The position numbers and the translations under genes were made by a program. A stretch of DNA of 64,000 nt from Cryptomeria japonica (taxonomy: Eukaryota > Streptophyta > Pinopsida > Cupressales > Cupressaceae). The DNA lies in assembly GCF_030272615.1 (NCBI RefSeq), contig NC_081413.1, positions 441,831,038-441,895,037 of the forward strand. Direction: 5' to 3'. The notes beneath the pieces are model-generated. The model saw nothing but the letters and a program-made list of their open reading frames with translations, was not told the DNA's origin and made no database searches. This document shows, piece by piece, positions 35,695 to 46,850 of the stretch; the first letter of the stretch is position 1; every line of letters begins with the position of its first letter.

Positions 35695-36973
35695 TGTAGA
35701 CACCTAAAAATGTCTCATTGATCATGTACTAATTATTCCTCTAATTGATTAAATAATCTTTATTATTTAATTAATTTAATTAATCTTATTCTTCTAATTT
35801 CATATTTCCTCATAATCTTACTAATTATTCTATTTTCCTATTCTATCATCATTTAGTCATTTTAATTATTTTCTAAATATTAATTAAATATTTATTATTT
35901 AATTAATTCTAATTAATTCCCCAATTTAAATAATCTTTATTATTTAAATAAATTGCTAATTATTCGATTTCTATCTCTAATCATCTAATCATTCAACCCT
36001 CTTCTAAATATTAATTAAATATTAATTAAATATTAATTATTTAATTAATTGTGATTTAATCCTTTAAATTAAATAATCTTTATTATTTAATTAAACTCCA
36101 TTTCTACATAATTAAATAGTTTCTTTAAATTATTTAATTAACTTATTGATTCTTCTAAATCCCCAAATTCTAATTTCATTTAATTTCTTATTTCTTCTAA
36201 TTTCTTCCAAATTCAAATACATGTGCATGATTTCAAAAACCAAATTGAAAATCAAAGTCAAGTTCTAAATATACTCAAATGCTAAATTGAATTAATAAAT
36301 TCAATTATTTGAATTAAAATCTCATGCAAAGATTAAATTAATAATCTAAATCTAAATGCAAGCACATGCTAAATTAATTAATTAAATCAATTAATTAATT
36401 AAATCATTTGTCTCTCCAACTTCTATTTCCATCCTTTAGTTAGATTTTTCTAAATTAAGCTCTTTGTGTCATCCTCTTTATTTCCACCAATCATTCTTTT
36501 TCTTCCTTCAGTCAGCTTTTTCTCAATCAGTTGACTCCTTTAATCTATTCAATCTATTGAGTTTCACTCCTACAATCAGCAGTTCAACTATCAACTTGCA
36601 TTTGAGCTCACCTGAGTTCACACCTCTTGATCATTCTGTTCCACCTTTCAATCAATCTTCTTCAATTTTCTATAAATTGAGCATCCAATCTCCATTTTCA
36701 ATACTCCTCAATCTTTAATCTGAATCACAAACTTTGAATCTTTGTGTCACTCATAGGTTACCAGTGCAATATCTGAGAGCCATCATACCACGAAGAGGAG
36801 AAGAGCAATGGAAACGATATGCCATCTTGGGATAGGGAGTTTTATTGAATGATTTTAATTCCTATTTCTTAATTGCATTATTTCATTGGTTTTATGTTTG
36901 AATTGCTTAGATAGTTAAGGATTTCGTGATTATCCGTATTTCCTATTTAGCAATGGTATCTTTGAGCATAGCA
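35695..36973 (+). repeat. Right LTR of element C
   Basis: It pairs with 27656-28934 over its whole length of 1,279 bp. About 30 mismatches were counted by eye, most of them transitions. It ends GAGCATAGCA. A gag sequence resumes after the duplicated target bases. Confidence 0.92.
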
Positions 36974-36980
36974 TAGGCAC

Positions 36981-38618
36981 CATGGTCAACATTTCTCTTA
37001 AGACCATCAACTGTTAAGTCGCCTCTATCAATCATGTCTTGAATAATGTTCTCCAATCTCATGTAGTCATTTGTTTGATGTCCTTTGTTTCGGTGAAAGT
37101 CACAAAATTATGAGTCATTCCACTAGGGTGGTTTGATTTGTGGTTCAAAGTTTTTGATTGCTGGTAAGGAGATTATTTTGTTTGCCAGGAGTTCCCTGAA
37201 TGCGGACTCCAATGATTTCCCTAATGGTGTGTAAGTGCGTTTAGGAAAGTTATTGGTGTTTCCTTGTGAGTTTGTGTTTGGTCCTTGATTGGTGTTATTA
37301 TTTTGAGCATTGTTGGTAATGTTTGTGTTAAGATGATCTTGATTGGTATTGGGTGTATAAGTGTTAGTGCCTTGGTTAGCACCTTTTTGATTTTTGGTAG
37401 CCTAAGGATTACCTGATAAAGCTAACACTAGTTTCTTGGATTTCACATCATTAGTTTCGTTTCCTCTGTCATTTCCAGTGTTTTTGTTTCGGGTCCAGAA
37501 CCAGGATTTATCTAAGTTATTGTTGTTTTGGTTATTGTAGTTGGATGAATTTATTCCTTCTTTGAAGAATTTCAACGTCGCTTTCTTGACACATGCTTCC
37601 TCTACTTGGATGCCATTTTAAATCAATTTGGCAAAGGATGGTATACATTGGAGTTTGAGTATGTAACTCATCTCTCTATTCAAATTGTTGATGAAGATCT
37701 CCAAGTTTTCCTTTTCAAGCACATCTCAAGGATATCTTGAGACCATTCATCACCAATGTTGAAGGAATACAATGAATGTTTCATTGTTTTTCTGTTTGGT
37801 ATTGTAGACATCTAGCATGGTGATATCATGTTGAATGTTGAAAGAATATCGAGTTATGAATTTGTTGATTAACTCATCAAAGGATTTGATAGGAGGTGTG
37901 ATTTTGGATAACCATCCATTGTTTGCCCTCCCAAGCTTCTTGGGAATAATCTCATCAAATAAGTGTCATCATGAGCAAATTCCAGGCTCATGGTACATAA
38001 TTCCCAGACATGATCATGAGGATCGCTTTTCCCATCATATTTGTCAAATTTGGGAATGTTTGAATTTGGGGGAAAAGGTACCATGTTTAACCTTTTGTCA
38101 AAAGGATAAGGACAAATTTCATTCAAGGAATACCATACCGTTGATCCTTGTTGCATGTCTTGCATCTATTTTTGTAGTATTTGTATTTTCTGTGTAAGAG
38201 AAACCAAGGATGCATTTGTTTGTCAAGGGAATAGTTCTTCCCTCGCATTGTTTCTAGTTTGGAATGGCGTGTGTAGTGGCATATTCTTCTCAGGGATGTT
38301 TTGCTCGGGGATGTTATGCTCAGGTAAGTTTTGCTCAGATATGTTTTGTTTAGGGTCACGTGCTTCTTCCTCTCTTTGTCATTGTTGATAAGCATAATGT
38401 TGAGATCTTCTCCTAAATATGTCACTATCTAAGTCTTCAAAAATTTTGACTCCTTTGCTTGTGAGCATGAGTAGGTATTTTTCTTTGTCGCTTTCCATGA
38501 GTTTTTCTACAAGTTTTTGAAATGAAGCGCTTTCTTGACACTCTTGGAGAAGTTCCTCAGAAAGTTCAGTGTCTTCTAGATTTGGATATTCAAAAGGATT
38601 TGATAATCTTCGACCCAT
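36981..38618 (-). pseudogene. Gypsy A gag (right part)
   Basis: On the minus strand from 38618: MGRRLSNPFEYPNLEDTELS, a helical spacer, then the capsid domain at about 37850-38090 (FDKYDGKSDPHDHVWELC, FPRSLGGQTMDG, LINKFITRYSF). Next come a Lys/Asn-rich spacer with many Asn-Thr-Asn repeats and a knuckle-like CDFHRNKGHQTNDY near 37064-37107, whose last Cys has become Tyr, followed by MIDRGDLTVDGLK. The gag (PF03732 type) forms the particle. Stops and at least two frame changes are present. The frame joins that at 27655 across element C. Confidence 0.85.
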
Positions 38619-39519
38619 GCTGGACTCTGGTTGTGTTTCACTTTATTTGTTTTGTTGAGAGCGAGTAACATCTAGCATCTAGTAGAAACTTCCTGTGACA
38701 AAGGGAATGAACTCCTCTTTGATATTTTACTCAGGGGTTGGTGGTTTAAATCAAGCTATAATGTAAGTGATGCACACTTTGGGGAAGAAAGCCGAATTGA
38801 TCTTTCTTCCTTGATTTGGGCGTTGACTGAATGCTGATTTTTGACAGAATGCTCTACTCCTCAATGGTTCCTTGTCAAATTCTTTTTTTTTTGGAAGATA
38901 CAAGCGCATATGACGGAGGAATGTTTGATGAGATTTGAAGAGTTGGCGATTGATGTATAAAAATTTATTCCGTTTGGCAAGTTTTAGAGAACTGGGTTGT
39001 TGTTTCCTCAACTTAGTGTTATGATAAATACTCTTTCTTCTCAGAATATGAGGATTAGTCATGCACAAGTGATCAATGGTTTCCTTTGATTTGTTTTGGA
39101 TTTAATATATCTTGTTTGGAAACTTAAGTTTTACTTTATCAAATAAAGGTTTAGATGCCCCCTCATGACAAAGCGTGTCAAATGATATGGAATAAGAGCT
39201 TTCCCGATATGGAAACTTGATTTGACAACTTTAAGTTTAAAACAAGTATGTTTTTGGATAAAAAACTGTTTGATTGAAGGACCTTTTGATACATGTGATG
39301 GTGTTTCTCGATTTTGATAGGAGAGATGTGTTTTATCTTTTGACTAGTTTTTGGATTTTGACAACTTTGTTTTAAGGAAAACTTGCTTTTGGAGTAGTCT
39401 TGATACTCTGATTTCAAGTTTCTGTCTGATGGAGTTCAAGTGAGGAACTTCCTAAATTGTTTTTAGATTTTTCAAAAATAGCTTCTATTTTGCCCCTTGT
39501 TTTCTCAGTTTTTGCTATG

Positions 39520-39890
39520 CACTAAACTAGAAACCCAATGCGCTATTGAATTTTCGCAACGTGCTATAGAATGGTTTCTACGCGCTAAGATGCCTTTTTG
39601 ACATGCTAACTCGATTGTTTGAGTTTGTTTTTCTTTGAAAGATTTATGCACTAATATGAGCTTCTAATGTGCTAACTGTTGATTTCAACGTGCTAGTGCT
39701 TGATTAGGACGCGCCAAGCTATTGCTTCAATGTGCTAGAATGTTTTTAGAAAGTGCTAAGTTTTGGACTGTTAATTTTTTTGGACTGATTATGCGTTAAA
39801 ATTTAGAAGAAATGCACTATGTTGAATCTTGCAAGCACTAAAATATGGTTTCTAAGCACTAAGATGTTGTTCTTATGTGCTAAACTACCC
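39520..39890 (-). repeat. TAGCGCAT-type motif array, gypsy A leader (inner)
   Basis: The plus strand shows GCGCTA, GTGCTA and ATGCTAA about a dozen times at 20-35-bp spacing. In minus sense this is TAGCGCG, TAGCACG, TAGCATG and so on, the same motif family as in the PMD intron. Confidence 0.65.
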
Positions 39891-41384
39891 TGGTAGTTTG
39901 ACTTGGTGGTTTTCTTGTGATTTTTTAATTTTTCCTCAACTGTGATAGATGATTTTCTGAAGTAAGAAATGAATGCATAGTACAAAAGAGATAACCATTT
40001 TGCCTAGTCTAAACAATGAGTGTATGTTCTGCGAGGATGTGTTCAAATTCCCAATGTTTCAACAGGTTTGGATATAGAAAATACAAATCAATCAGACTCT
40101 TTATTCAAAGGTCATCGACAATACCATATCTCACTAGTCTTGATACTCCGTCAGCTCAAACAACCTTGTCACCCCCTAGGGGGCGCCCATTTTTTTGCCT
40201 TTTGCCAGAAATTAACTCAAAGTGAATTGCTTCACAATTGAGTAGTTATCTTGGGAGATATATGGTGAGTAATCTTGGGGGCAGATTCTTCCCCACCCTT
40301 GCACTATGATACTACAAATGCTTGGATACTGACTTGGCTCAAGGTTTCTATCTCTAACATTCGTAATGAGGCTTCCTGTTCGGCTGTCAGTGATAAAATC
40401 CCTCAGGAGGCTTCCCAAACTTTAGAACAAAGGCTTTACATATGGTAAAGATACTAGGGGAAGGCTAATCTCTACACGCAACTGTTGAAAAGGACTTTCG
40501 TCACTTTCTACTTTTGATTATAGTGGGTTGGAACACTTGACGTCAAAGTCATTCCCCTCACACCGGCCAAATAATGGCTTTAAGAGTTGTTCAACTCCTT
40601 AGGAGGGCAGACCTGCTAAAGGTTTTAATGCAATAAACACTGAAAGCGTAGGAGTGGTCTGAGTTTTTGATCACCCAGTTAAGGGGAGAGCATATTCCTT
40701 CCACTTTCGAATCAAAGCACACAAGTGTTCTTTTTAACCTTTTATTGCAATGATTTGGTAAAAAAAAATCTATATGGAGATATTTCTCCACAAATACACG
40801 GTGTTCATTTTATCCTATCAAATCAATGATTATCTGATCTAGTAAAGGAACCTGGTCAACAAAGCAAAATTTTGATTTTTCGTCAACAAAATAAATCGAT
40901 AAAAGGGGAAGAAATTCCCTCTTTAACTTGAAAACAAAATTTATACAAGTGTGATTCTTTTTCCTTACAAAAATTTAAAATATTGATCCTTTTATACACC
41001 AAAGGATGGTGAGGTTCTTCTCCAAGCTCTTTTTGCAAAAATAGAAAGTTTGTTGGTTCTTTTTAGCAACCCAAAGGAAAGTTCTCTCCTAGGAAAGCAA
41101 GGAAATATTTTTCTTGTGGTTCTTTTTAAGTGCCCAAATGAGGTGTGAGTTCAATTTTATTTTTAAACAAGAATTTAAAAATAATTCAAATTTTTAACTA
41201 ACTTAGCTAAGTTAGTAAAAACTTCAAACTAATTTAAATTCTAACTTAAAATAAAATAGGTTCCCGAACCTGCAATGAAAGTGTTAGAAATCTTGCAAAA
41301 ACAACAATTAAATCCATTAGAAAAATACTAGCTTTGTAGACTTTCACAAGTCTAAATCTGATCTTAGTTACAAATTAATTTGTC

Positions 41385-41665
41385 TTCTCTGTCTATGATG
41401 CGCTACAGAATAAATCAGATGCACTACTGAATGATCCAGATGCACTATCAGACAGACCTGAAGCACTGCACTATTTTCCAAATGCACTATAGTGTTAGTT
41501 TCCCATGCCAAAATCTACAGGAAAAATTATAAAAATGCTACGTGCTAAGGGAGGGTTTCTACACACAAGGATATGAGTCCCACGTGCTGAGCAGTATACC
41601 AGATGCGCTGGAATGTTATTTGGATGCACTAAGGAAGATTATCCACACACTGATTCTCCTTTCCT
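41385..41665 (-). repeat. TAGCGCAT-type motif array, gypsy A leader (next to PBS)
   Basis: GATGCGCTACAG, GATGCACTA and ACGTGCTAAGG and similar recur about ten times on the plus strand. In minus sense they read TAGCGCATC and TAGTGCATC. The array starts within 60 bp of the PBS. Confidence 0.65.
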
Positions 41666-41713
41666 GCGTACCTATAAAGATGGTCAAATTCAGAAACCAA
41701 TTTGATTAATGGT

Positions 41714-41736
41714 GTTATGCCCCACGGTGGGTGCCA
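41714..41736 (-). promoter_or_regulatory. Primer binding site of gypsy A
   Basis: In minus sense, TGGCACCCACCGTGGGGC lies four bases inside the LTR. It resembles the complement of the 3' end of plant tRNA-Lys(CUU), with one difference in 18 as I remember that tRNA. Confidence 0.75.
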
Positions 41737-41740
41737 AAAA

Positions 41741-43202
41741 TGTTTGTGGGAAAAGCGGTTCAATGAAATCCAAAATGTGAAAATATTTCAAGGACTTGCC
41801 CACACACCCATGGGACTCTTGGTGCAAGTTATGGAGCCATGAGGAATGACTCAACTTCCCAAGGAGTGTTCCATGGTTCTCTATCTCACAAGGTCCCTCA
41901 AGCCAATGCCTTTGCTCTTAGATCACTGAGCAAAGTGACTTAGGGATGACGAATGCGAGAGAAAGGGATTCTTTTGATCGAATTTAGTATGAATGCATCC
42001 TATTTATGCATGATTCTAGTAAATGAACTAAACTAGATGATAAGATGACAAGGTTAGTAAAAATAATATCCTAACATGATATACTAGCTATATGATTTAA
42101 TCTAGGATGATAGAAATATTCTAAAATGATTATTAGATTTATTTCTATTACAAAGAGAGGCTAAATGCTTGTTAAAATTAAGTACAAGTATGATGCTAAA
42201 GACTTGGCTGATAAAATGGAGGAATGAGTGCTATATTTATAGAAGAAACAGGGCAATGGATGGTCAAGATTGAAGGATCTAATCAAGGGCCGAGATTGAA
42301 AGTTATCAATCCAAGTTTTCAATTCTCACCAATGAAATGGTGACAATTGTCAATATAAGACTGCTTGAGAGGAGAGGTAAGAAGCATTAAATGCTTGAGA
42401 AGACCTCATGGTTACCCTAGGAGATAAGAGCTAAGGTTAGGTTAGGGTTATCTAATGGATAAAGGTTTTACCCAAAGGATAAACTCTTGTGCAAGGGTTA
42501 AAGGGATAACCATGGTCAAAGCAATGAATACTTGATGAGACCCCTGGGTTAGATGAGGGTTGAGTTAGGCAAAAAGTCTCTAACCATGCCACTAAGGGTT
42601 AGGTAACCATTAATGGTTTGAAGACTTTGGGGATAAATTTGTAAGAGTCCTTCCAAACTTTGGGATATTCAACAAGTTATCTTGTTGAAGGCATAAAGGC
42701 TTTAATGCCTTTAGAAGACTTTACTCCAAATTTGAGAAGTGACCTCCTCAAATTTAGGGAAAGGGGATAATTGATGGGTTAGGCTTAATTGATTAGGAAT
42801 AGATGAATTCTAGAAGAGTCTAGAAAGAGGGTTAGGAGGCAAGTGGGAGATGTAGGAAAATGCAAGTGGATGAGGGATAATAGGATTATAATTAAAATAA
42901 AATTAATTTATTTCAATTGTGGTTGCAAGTTGAGGATTTAACTAAATTTAGATTTATTTAATTGGGGTGAACTATTTAATTAAATGTAAATTTAATTAAA
43001 GTAGAGAGAAGGGATTGAGTTAAATAAAAATGATTTATTTAATTAAATGATATAAAGGGCTTAAGTGAATTTAAATAATTTATTTAATTAAATAGAGAAA
43101 TGTGGGTGATTTAATTAAATTAGATTTAACTAAATATAGGAATGAGAATAAAATGAACTTTAAATATTCATTTAGGAATATGGTCATTTTTATACGTCTA
43201 CA
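41741..43202 (-). repeat. LTR of gypsy A (5' LTR)
   Basis: It begins TGTTTGTGGGAAAAGCGG and ends TCTACA on the plus strand. It pairs with 9858-11329 and is followed by AAATC. Confidence 0.93.
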
Positions 43203-43207
43203 AAATC
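43203..43207. repeat. Target-site duplication of gypsy A (right copy)
   Basis: AAATC is the same as 9853-9857. The D LTR resumes directly after it with CATAAAATATCCC. Confidence 0.95.
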
Positions 43208-43735
43208 CATAAAATATCCCGAAACATCCCAGTAACGTGTAGATTACACGTTAACATGATATGTGTCCATATCCTAGATAGGTACCAGACCTATTCTAGG
43301 TGCACCATGCCAAAGCAATGTCTTCAAGCAATTGAAGCACAATCAAAGAACATCTTCAACATCCTAAAATCCATGTAGAAGTTGCACCAACACCAATTAT
43401 GTATCCTGTCAAGATTCCTCAGTGAGAGCTCTACCGGTAAAGCCTTAAACTAGTGTCGATAAGGGTTTACCAGAGTGTTTTATAGCTTTTGATTACCAAG
43501 TCAATACCATCTGACCAAGACATGCTCCAGAAGCACATACCACATGTAACCAATCACATCCCTTAGATCCAAACATGCCAGAAGTGTCCAACAAATAGTC
43601 TCTTCTGCTGGTAACACTAGATCTTCTACCAGTAACCTAAACCTGTCTGCCAGTAACCAACTATATTAACTAGTGTTGACATCGATGACAAAACATAAAT
43701 GCAACACATAATAAATTCATGCAATAATACCAATA
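43208..43735 (-). repeat. LTR of copia D, second part (5' LTR)
   Basis: This is colinear with about 3412-3943 of the left LTR (CATCCCAGTAACGTGTAGA and so on). It ends CCAATA where the left LTR has CCAACCA and is followed by GTTTC. Confidence 0.88.
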
Positions 43736-43740
43736 GTTTC

Positions 43741-45655
43741 CTCATGACTTGGGAGCGAGGCCTACTAACAGGCTTCTTTATAGCTTGATACATGGACAAA
43801 GGTCCAGGACTCTGGGAAGGTGATATTATTTCAACTTGCTTTCCTTTCCCTCCAGGTGCTATAGTATCTTTTAAAATATGTACCTCATCAGTGTTGCTTG
43901 GGGAAGGGTCATACTTTTCCTCAATATCATCAAATTATATTTCTGCCATTCTTTTTCGAAAGTGTCATCGCTAGGGAGATTACCCAATCCCACTCGGGTT
44001 TGCTGGATCTCCTTCATGTATACTTATAATACGTTCCTCTTGTCCTCAAGAATATTTTTCCATTCTTTTAAAAAAATAGCTAGCACTTTCTTAGCATGAT
44101 TGACCTTTGTTGTTGGTTGATATAACATCAACCATGGTGATCGCTCTTCTTTAGCAATGGAGGCTAGATTCACATATAGTGTCAGGCTATCTGCTTTTGG
44201 ATTTGTCCAAGCCTCCTAGGTGGGACCACATGGTATGTGCACTATTGGTGTGTTTCTTTGGGAGAGGCAACCATCAAAGTCATAGCTCCATTTATCATCA
44301 ATAATTACCAGGCCCAACCAAACTAACTTTGAGGTGAGTACACCCTCAACCTGGAGTCTTCTGGAGACAACAATGGGCCTTATGATCAAGTATTTCCTTA
44401 TGTTATAGCAATCTCATGCCTCCCTATGCCTATACGTCTTTCAATTATAGCCAACTGCCTAAAAATTTCTAAGGTTAGGGTGCAGTCAAGAACAAACTAT
44501 GGGAGATATAAAGGCTCTTCCATGAACCCATGGAACTTGATGAAAGAAAAATATTGACCCAATAACCAATCACATGGGGGTTGACTTGCCAACATCCAAC
44601 AAATTTGACTTTTGGAAAAATGAACAATAGAGTTTGTGTCTTGCCTACTCAAATATTGTATGGTGGGGGCTAGGAAAGCATTAGAAAATTCACACACATT
44701 ATGCATAGCGAATAAGAGGTGGGTCCATAAAGTTATAGGTCTCTTCCTATTCCAATTATCAAAAATTGAAAGGTCCATATGTTGAAAAAATAAATCTATG
44801 TTTTGATGCAAAAACATATGTACTAGAAAAGAGGTGTACCTTAACCTATAATGATTTGGGAAATTTGTCAATTGTTCCACAATCCCTTGAAAAGAGGACT
44901 TTTGCAAAATCATACCAGAAAGGCTCACTCTGTTTTCGAAACTTGAACAAAAAACCCATCTAAAATGGGTAGACATTGTCATCTCTATCAAAACTGTATA
45001 TACATGCTAGCATAGATACAACATCCTTCAGATCCTTCTGCTTGAGGTCACTATATGATAATGGAAACTATGGGAGATCTTCGATACTTTGGTATCTATC
45101 CATTGCATCATTACAAAAACTTACAACATCGTTCTTGCCTTGCCAATATACCTCTAGAACCTTTTTGCGGAACATCTGTATGTTGCTATCAATTGGTGGA
45201 ATACACAACATGCCCCTAATATAATCCACACTTATCACTACTCTTAGCATTTCCCCTTCAATTATTGGGAGGTTTGGCTCAAAATTTGTAACACACGCAT
45301 CGATAAACTCTAGGCAATGAAGAAATCTGGGGACCATGTATTGCAGAAGGGCATAATTCCAAAGTTTGAAAGTAGATCCTCTTGAACTACCCTTCTTGCT
45401 CAAATTCCTTGGGCACGTGCCCTCTCAGAGGGTCTTTGGATGCTCATGAATTTCTAGATAATAGAATTCCTCATACCTGTCTCCTACCACAACAAGGTTT
45501 TTAGTCATGGTCTTTTCCTTTGGTCTTGTCTTTGGATGAACATGCTTTGGGGGCATGACATGAGTCGAATATGATATGTCCCCGAATATGTCCATAGATG
45601 GTTTGGCTGAGGAAGAACCCGCAACATCTCCTGCAACTCCTTCTTTAGAAGCCAT
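43741..45655 (-). pseudogene. ORF F, N-terminal half (unknown family)
   Basis: The minus strand opens at an ATG at 45653-45655 with an acidic, Ser-rich start (DVAGSSSAKPSMDIFGD), a Lys-rich linker (PKHVHPKTRPKEKTMTK), and then a helical domain. The pieces 45068-45403 (WNYALLQYMVPRFLHCLEFI, LRVVISVDYIRGMLCIPP) and 44497-44991 (YRLRYTSFLVHMFLHQNI, RPITLWTHLLFAMHNVCEF) are in different frames, with a shift near 44890. After about 44490 stops become frequent. The pattern IRGMLCIPP followed by a long helical domain faintly recalls the putative plant transposon protein domain. I would not assign it. It continues at 2686 beyond copia D. Confidence 0.45.
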
Positions 45656-45877
45656 TACTTTGTTATTTCACTTCAAAATTCTACCTCAGCGTGAAAAGAA
45701 ACTCTATTAGGAAACTATATTTGCATGCACATTTACACCTTGCTAATCTTCCTCAAGAAGTTAAAAGACTTGTTTTTTGTATTGAACAATTCATTAACTA
45801 TGTACTCTGCCCAATGCATACGTCACCTTGCACATTCATGTGAGATTAATCTGCATGACACCCGTGCGACTATCAAC
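45656..45877. other. Region upstream of ORF F, before element E
   Basis: Upstream flank of ORF F. It has no frame and no clear promoter motif. It ends in TCAAC, one copy of the target duplication of E. Confidence 0.35.
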
Positions 45878-46682
45878 TATTAGGATTCACACAGATACTG
45901 CGAGGGGGCGGGGGGTGAATCGGTATCTAACCGATGAGGTGAATTTCTTTACTTAAAACATATAGAACATATTATAACAGAGTACCGGTATGCAAGAATT
46001 AATGCAATAAATAGAAATGAAAGTAACCACATAAGAAACACACCATAACACAATGTTTTAACGAGGAAACCCAGTGTGGGAAAAACCTTAGTGAGATTTG
46101 TGACCCACAATATTCACTTACTGGCCAATAAGAGAATATTACTGCTACAAGAGGGGCCTGCACATGCAGGAAGGCCAACTGCCTAGAGCTCACTGCTCAA
46201 TGGGAAGTCTCACTGACTTACAATGTGGATTATACAAATCCAATATCTTGTACTACTTTACAATAGCATCTATAATGCCAGATCCAATACTAGTTTCTAC
46301 TCTGTTTTTTACATAAAACCTTTAACCTATATTTCACATAATAGGTCTACCTAATATCTTTTTCTTATCTCCTACAAAATGTCTACAATGATCTCTCTTA
46401 TATATAAGAGTCATTTTACAACTTGCCAAGTTGGCTTACAAATTTTTTACAATAGTAAACAAAATATAATATATCAAAAATCCTGTCGGCCTCTGTGCTG
46501 ATATGCTTCCTTTCTCTATGGTTCCGGTGGTCTGAGTACCAGTGTAGAGTGTGATCTATTGATGCCGGTGAACTATCTTTCCGGTGTAATGCCTTTCCGG
46601 TGCCATAGGATTGTAAGGTTTCCATCAATGACAAAACCTTCAATCACCTACAATGTCTCATTGGAGTGTGCATATGCCAACA
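45878..46682 (-). repeat. LTR of element E (3' LTR)
   Basis: 805 bp. It begins TATTAGGATTCACACAG (TG changed to TA) and ends ATATGCCAACA. It has the G-run GAGGGGGCGGGGGGTGAATC and the GTGTGGGAAAAACC block. Confidence 0.92.
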
Positions 46683-46850
46683 ATCTCCCTCTTTGGCATT
46701 GATGGCAACACTCATGAGAAAATTCAAAAGTGTATCCAAAACTTTAATCCAAAAATGTTTCCAAAAATATGTTACCAAAAACATAAGAACTCCCCTTGAG
46801 TAGATAAGTCTTTTTCCAGTTATTTTCTCATACTACTACTCCCCCTTTGG
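46683..46850 (-). promoter_or_regulatory. Polypurine tracts of element E
   Basis: In minus sense there is an AAAGAGGGAGAT tract at the LTR, a second GGGGAG near 46789 and AAAGGGGGAG near 46840. The last lies inside the very end of the large ORF, where it encodes KGGVVV before the stop. Confidence 0.7.

Larger units (their letters stand above)
27656..36973 (+). mobile_element. LTR element C without recognisable capsid or pol (LARD-like), nested in gypsy A gag
   Basis: C has two 1.28-kb LTRs with about 30 differences by eye. A PBS follows the left LTR and a PPT precedes the right one, so it is plus-oriented. GGCAC occurs just before the left LTR (27651-27655) and again at 36976-36980, two bases after the right one. 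The A gag frame continues across when C is ignored. The 6.7-kb interior contains arrays of short repeats and three coding-like segments of unknown type. I find no capsid, protease, RT or integrase, so C must depend on other elements. Confidence 0.88.
38751..41713 (-). other. Leader of gypsy A between PBS and gag
   Basis: This 3-kb leader is unusually long, as in Ogre/Tat elements. Small frames (38751-39068 and 39178-39417) are Lys/Gln-rich and unconvincing. I see no intact extra ORF such as Ogre ORF1. It holds two arrays of the TAGCGCA motif in minus-strand sense and a 12-bp perfect palindrome CCCCCTAGGGGG at 40172-40183. Confidence 0.5.
9858..43202 (-). mobile_element. Ty3/gypsy element A, Tat lineage, with nested B and C
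   Basis: A is bounded by LTRs of about 1.47 kb that start TGTxTGxGGGAAAAG and end TCTACA on the plus strand, and by the AAATC duplication. The minus-strand order is PBS, long leader, gag, protease, G-patch-like motif, RT, RNase H, second (archaeal-type) RNase H, integrase, antisense PMD gene, PPT, LTR. The second RNase H after the first is diagnostic of the Tat/Ogre group. Net length without B and C is about 16.5 kb. Coding regions carry stops, mostly TAG, and a few frame changes. Confidence 0.93.
2687..43735 (-). mobile_element. Ty1/copia element D (split by nested gypsy A)
   Basis: D is a Ty1/copia retrotransposon in minus orientation. Its left LTR (2687-3943) matches 9150-9857 followed by 43208-43735; the match breaks at 9857 and resumes at 43208 because gypsy A inserted there. 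Between the LTRs the order on the minus strand is PBS, gag, protease, integrase, RT, RNase H, PPT, which is the copia order. Flanks are ATTTC (2682-2686) and GTTTC (43736-43740), consistent with a 5-bp target-site duplication with one change. Without A the element is about 7.7 kb. Its pol has several frame changes plus a 0.6-kb insertion, so it is older than B. Confidence 0.9.
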
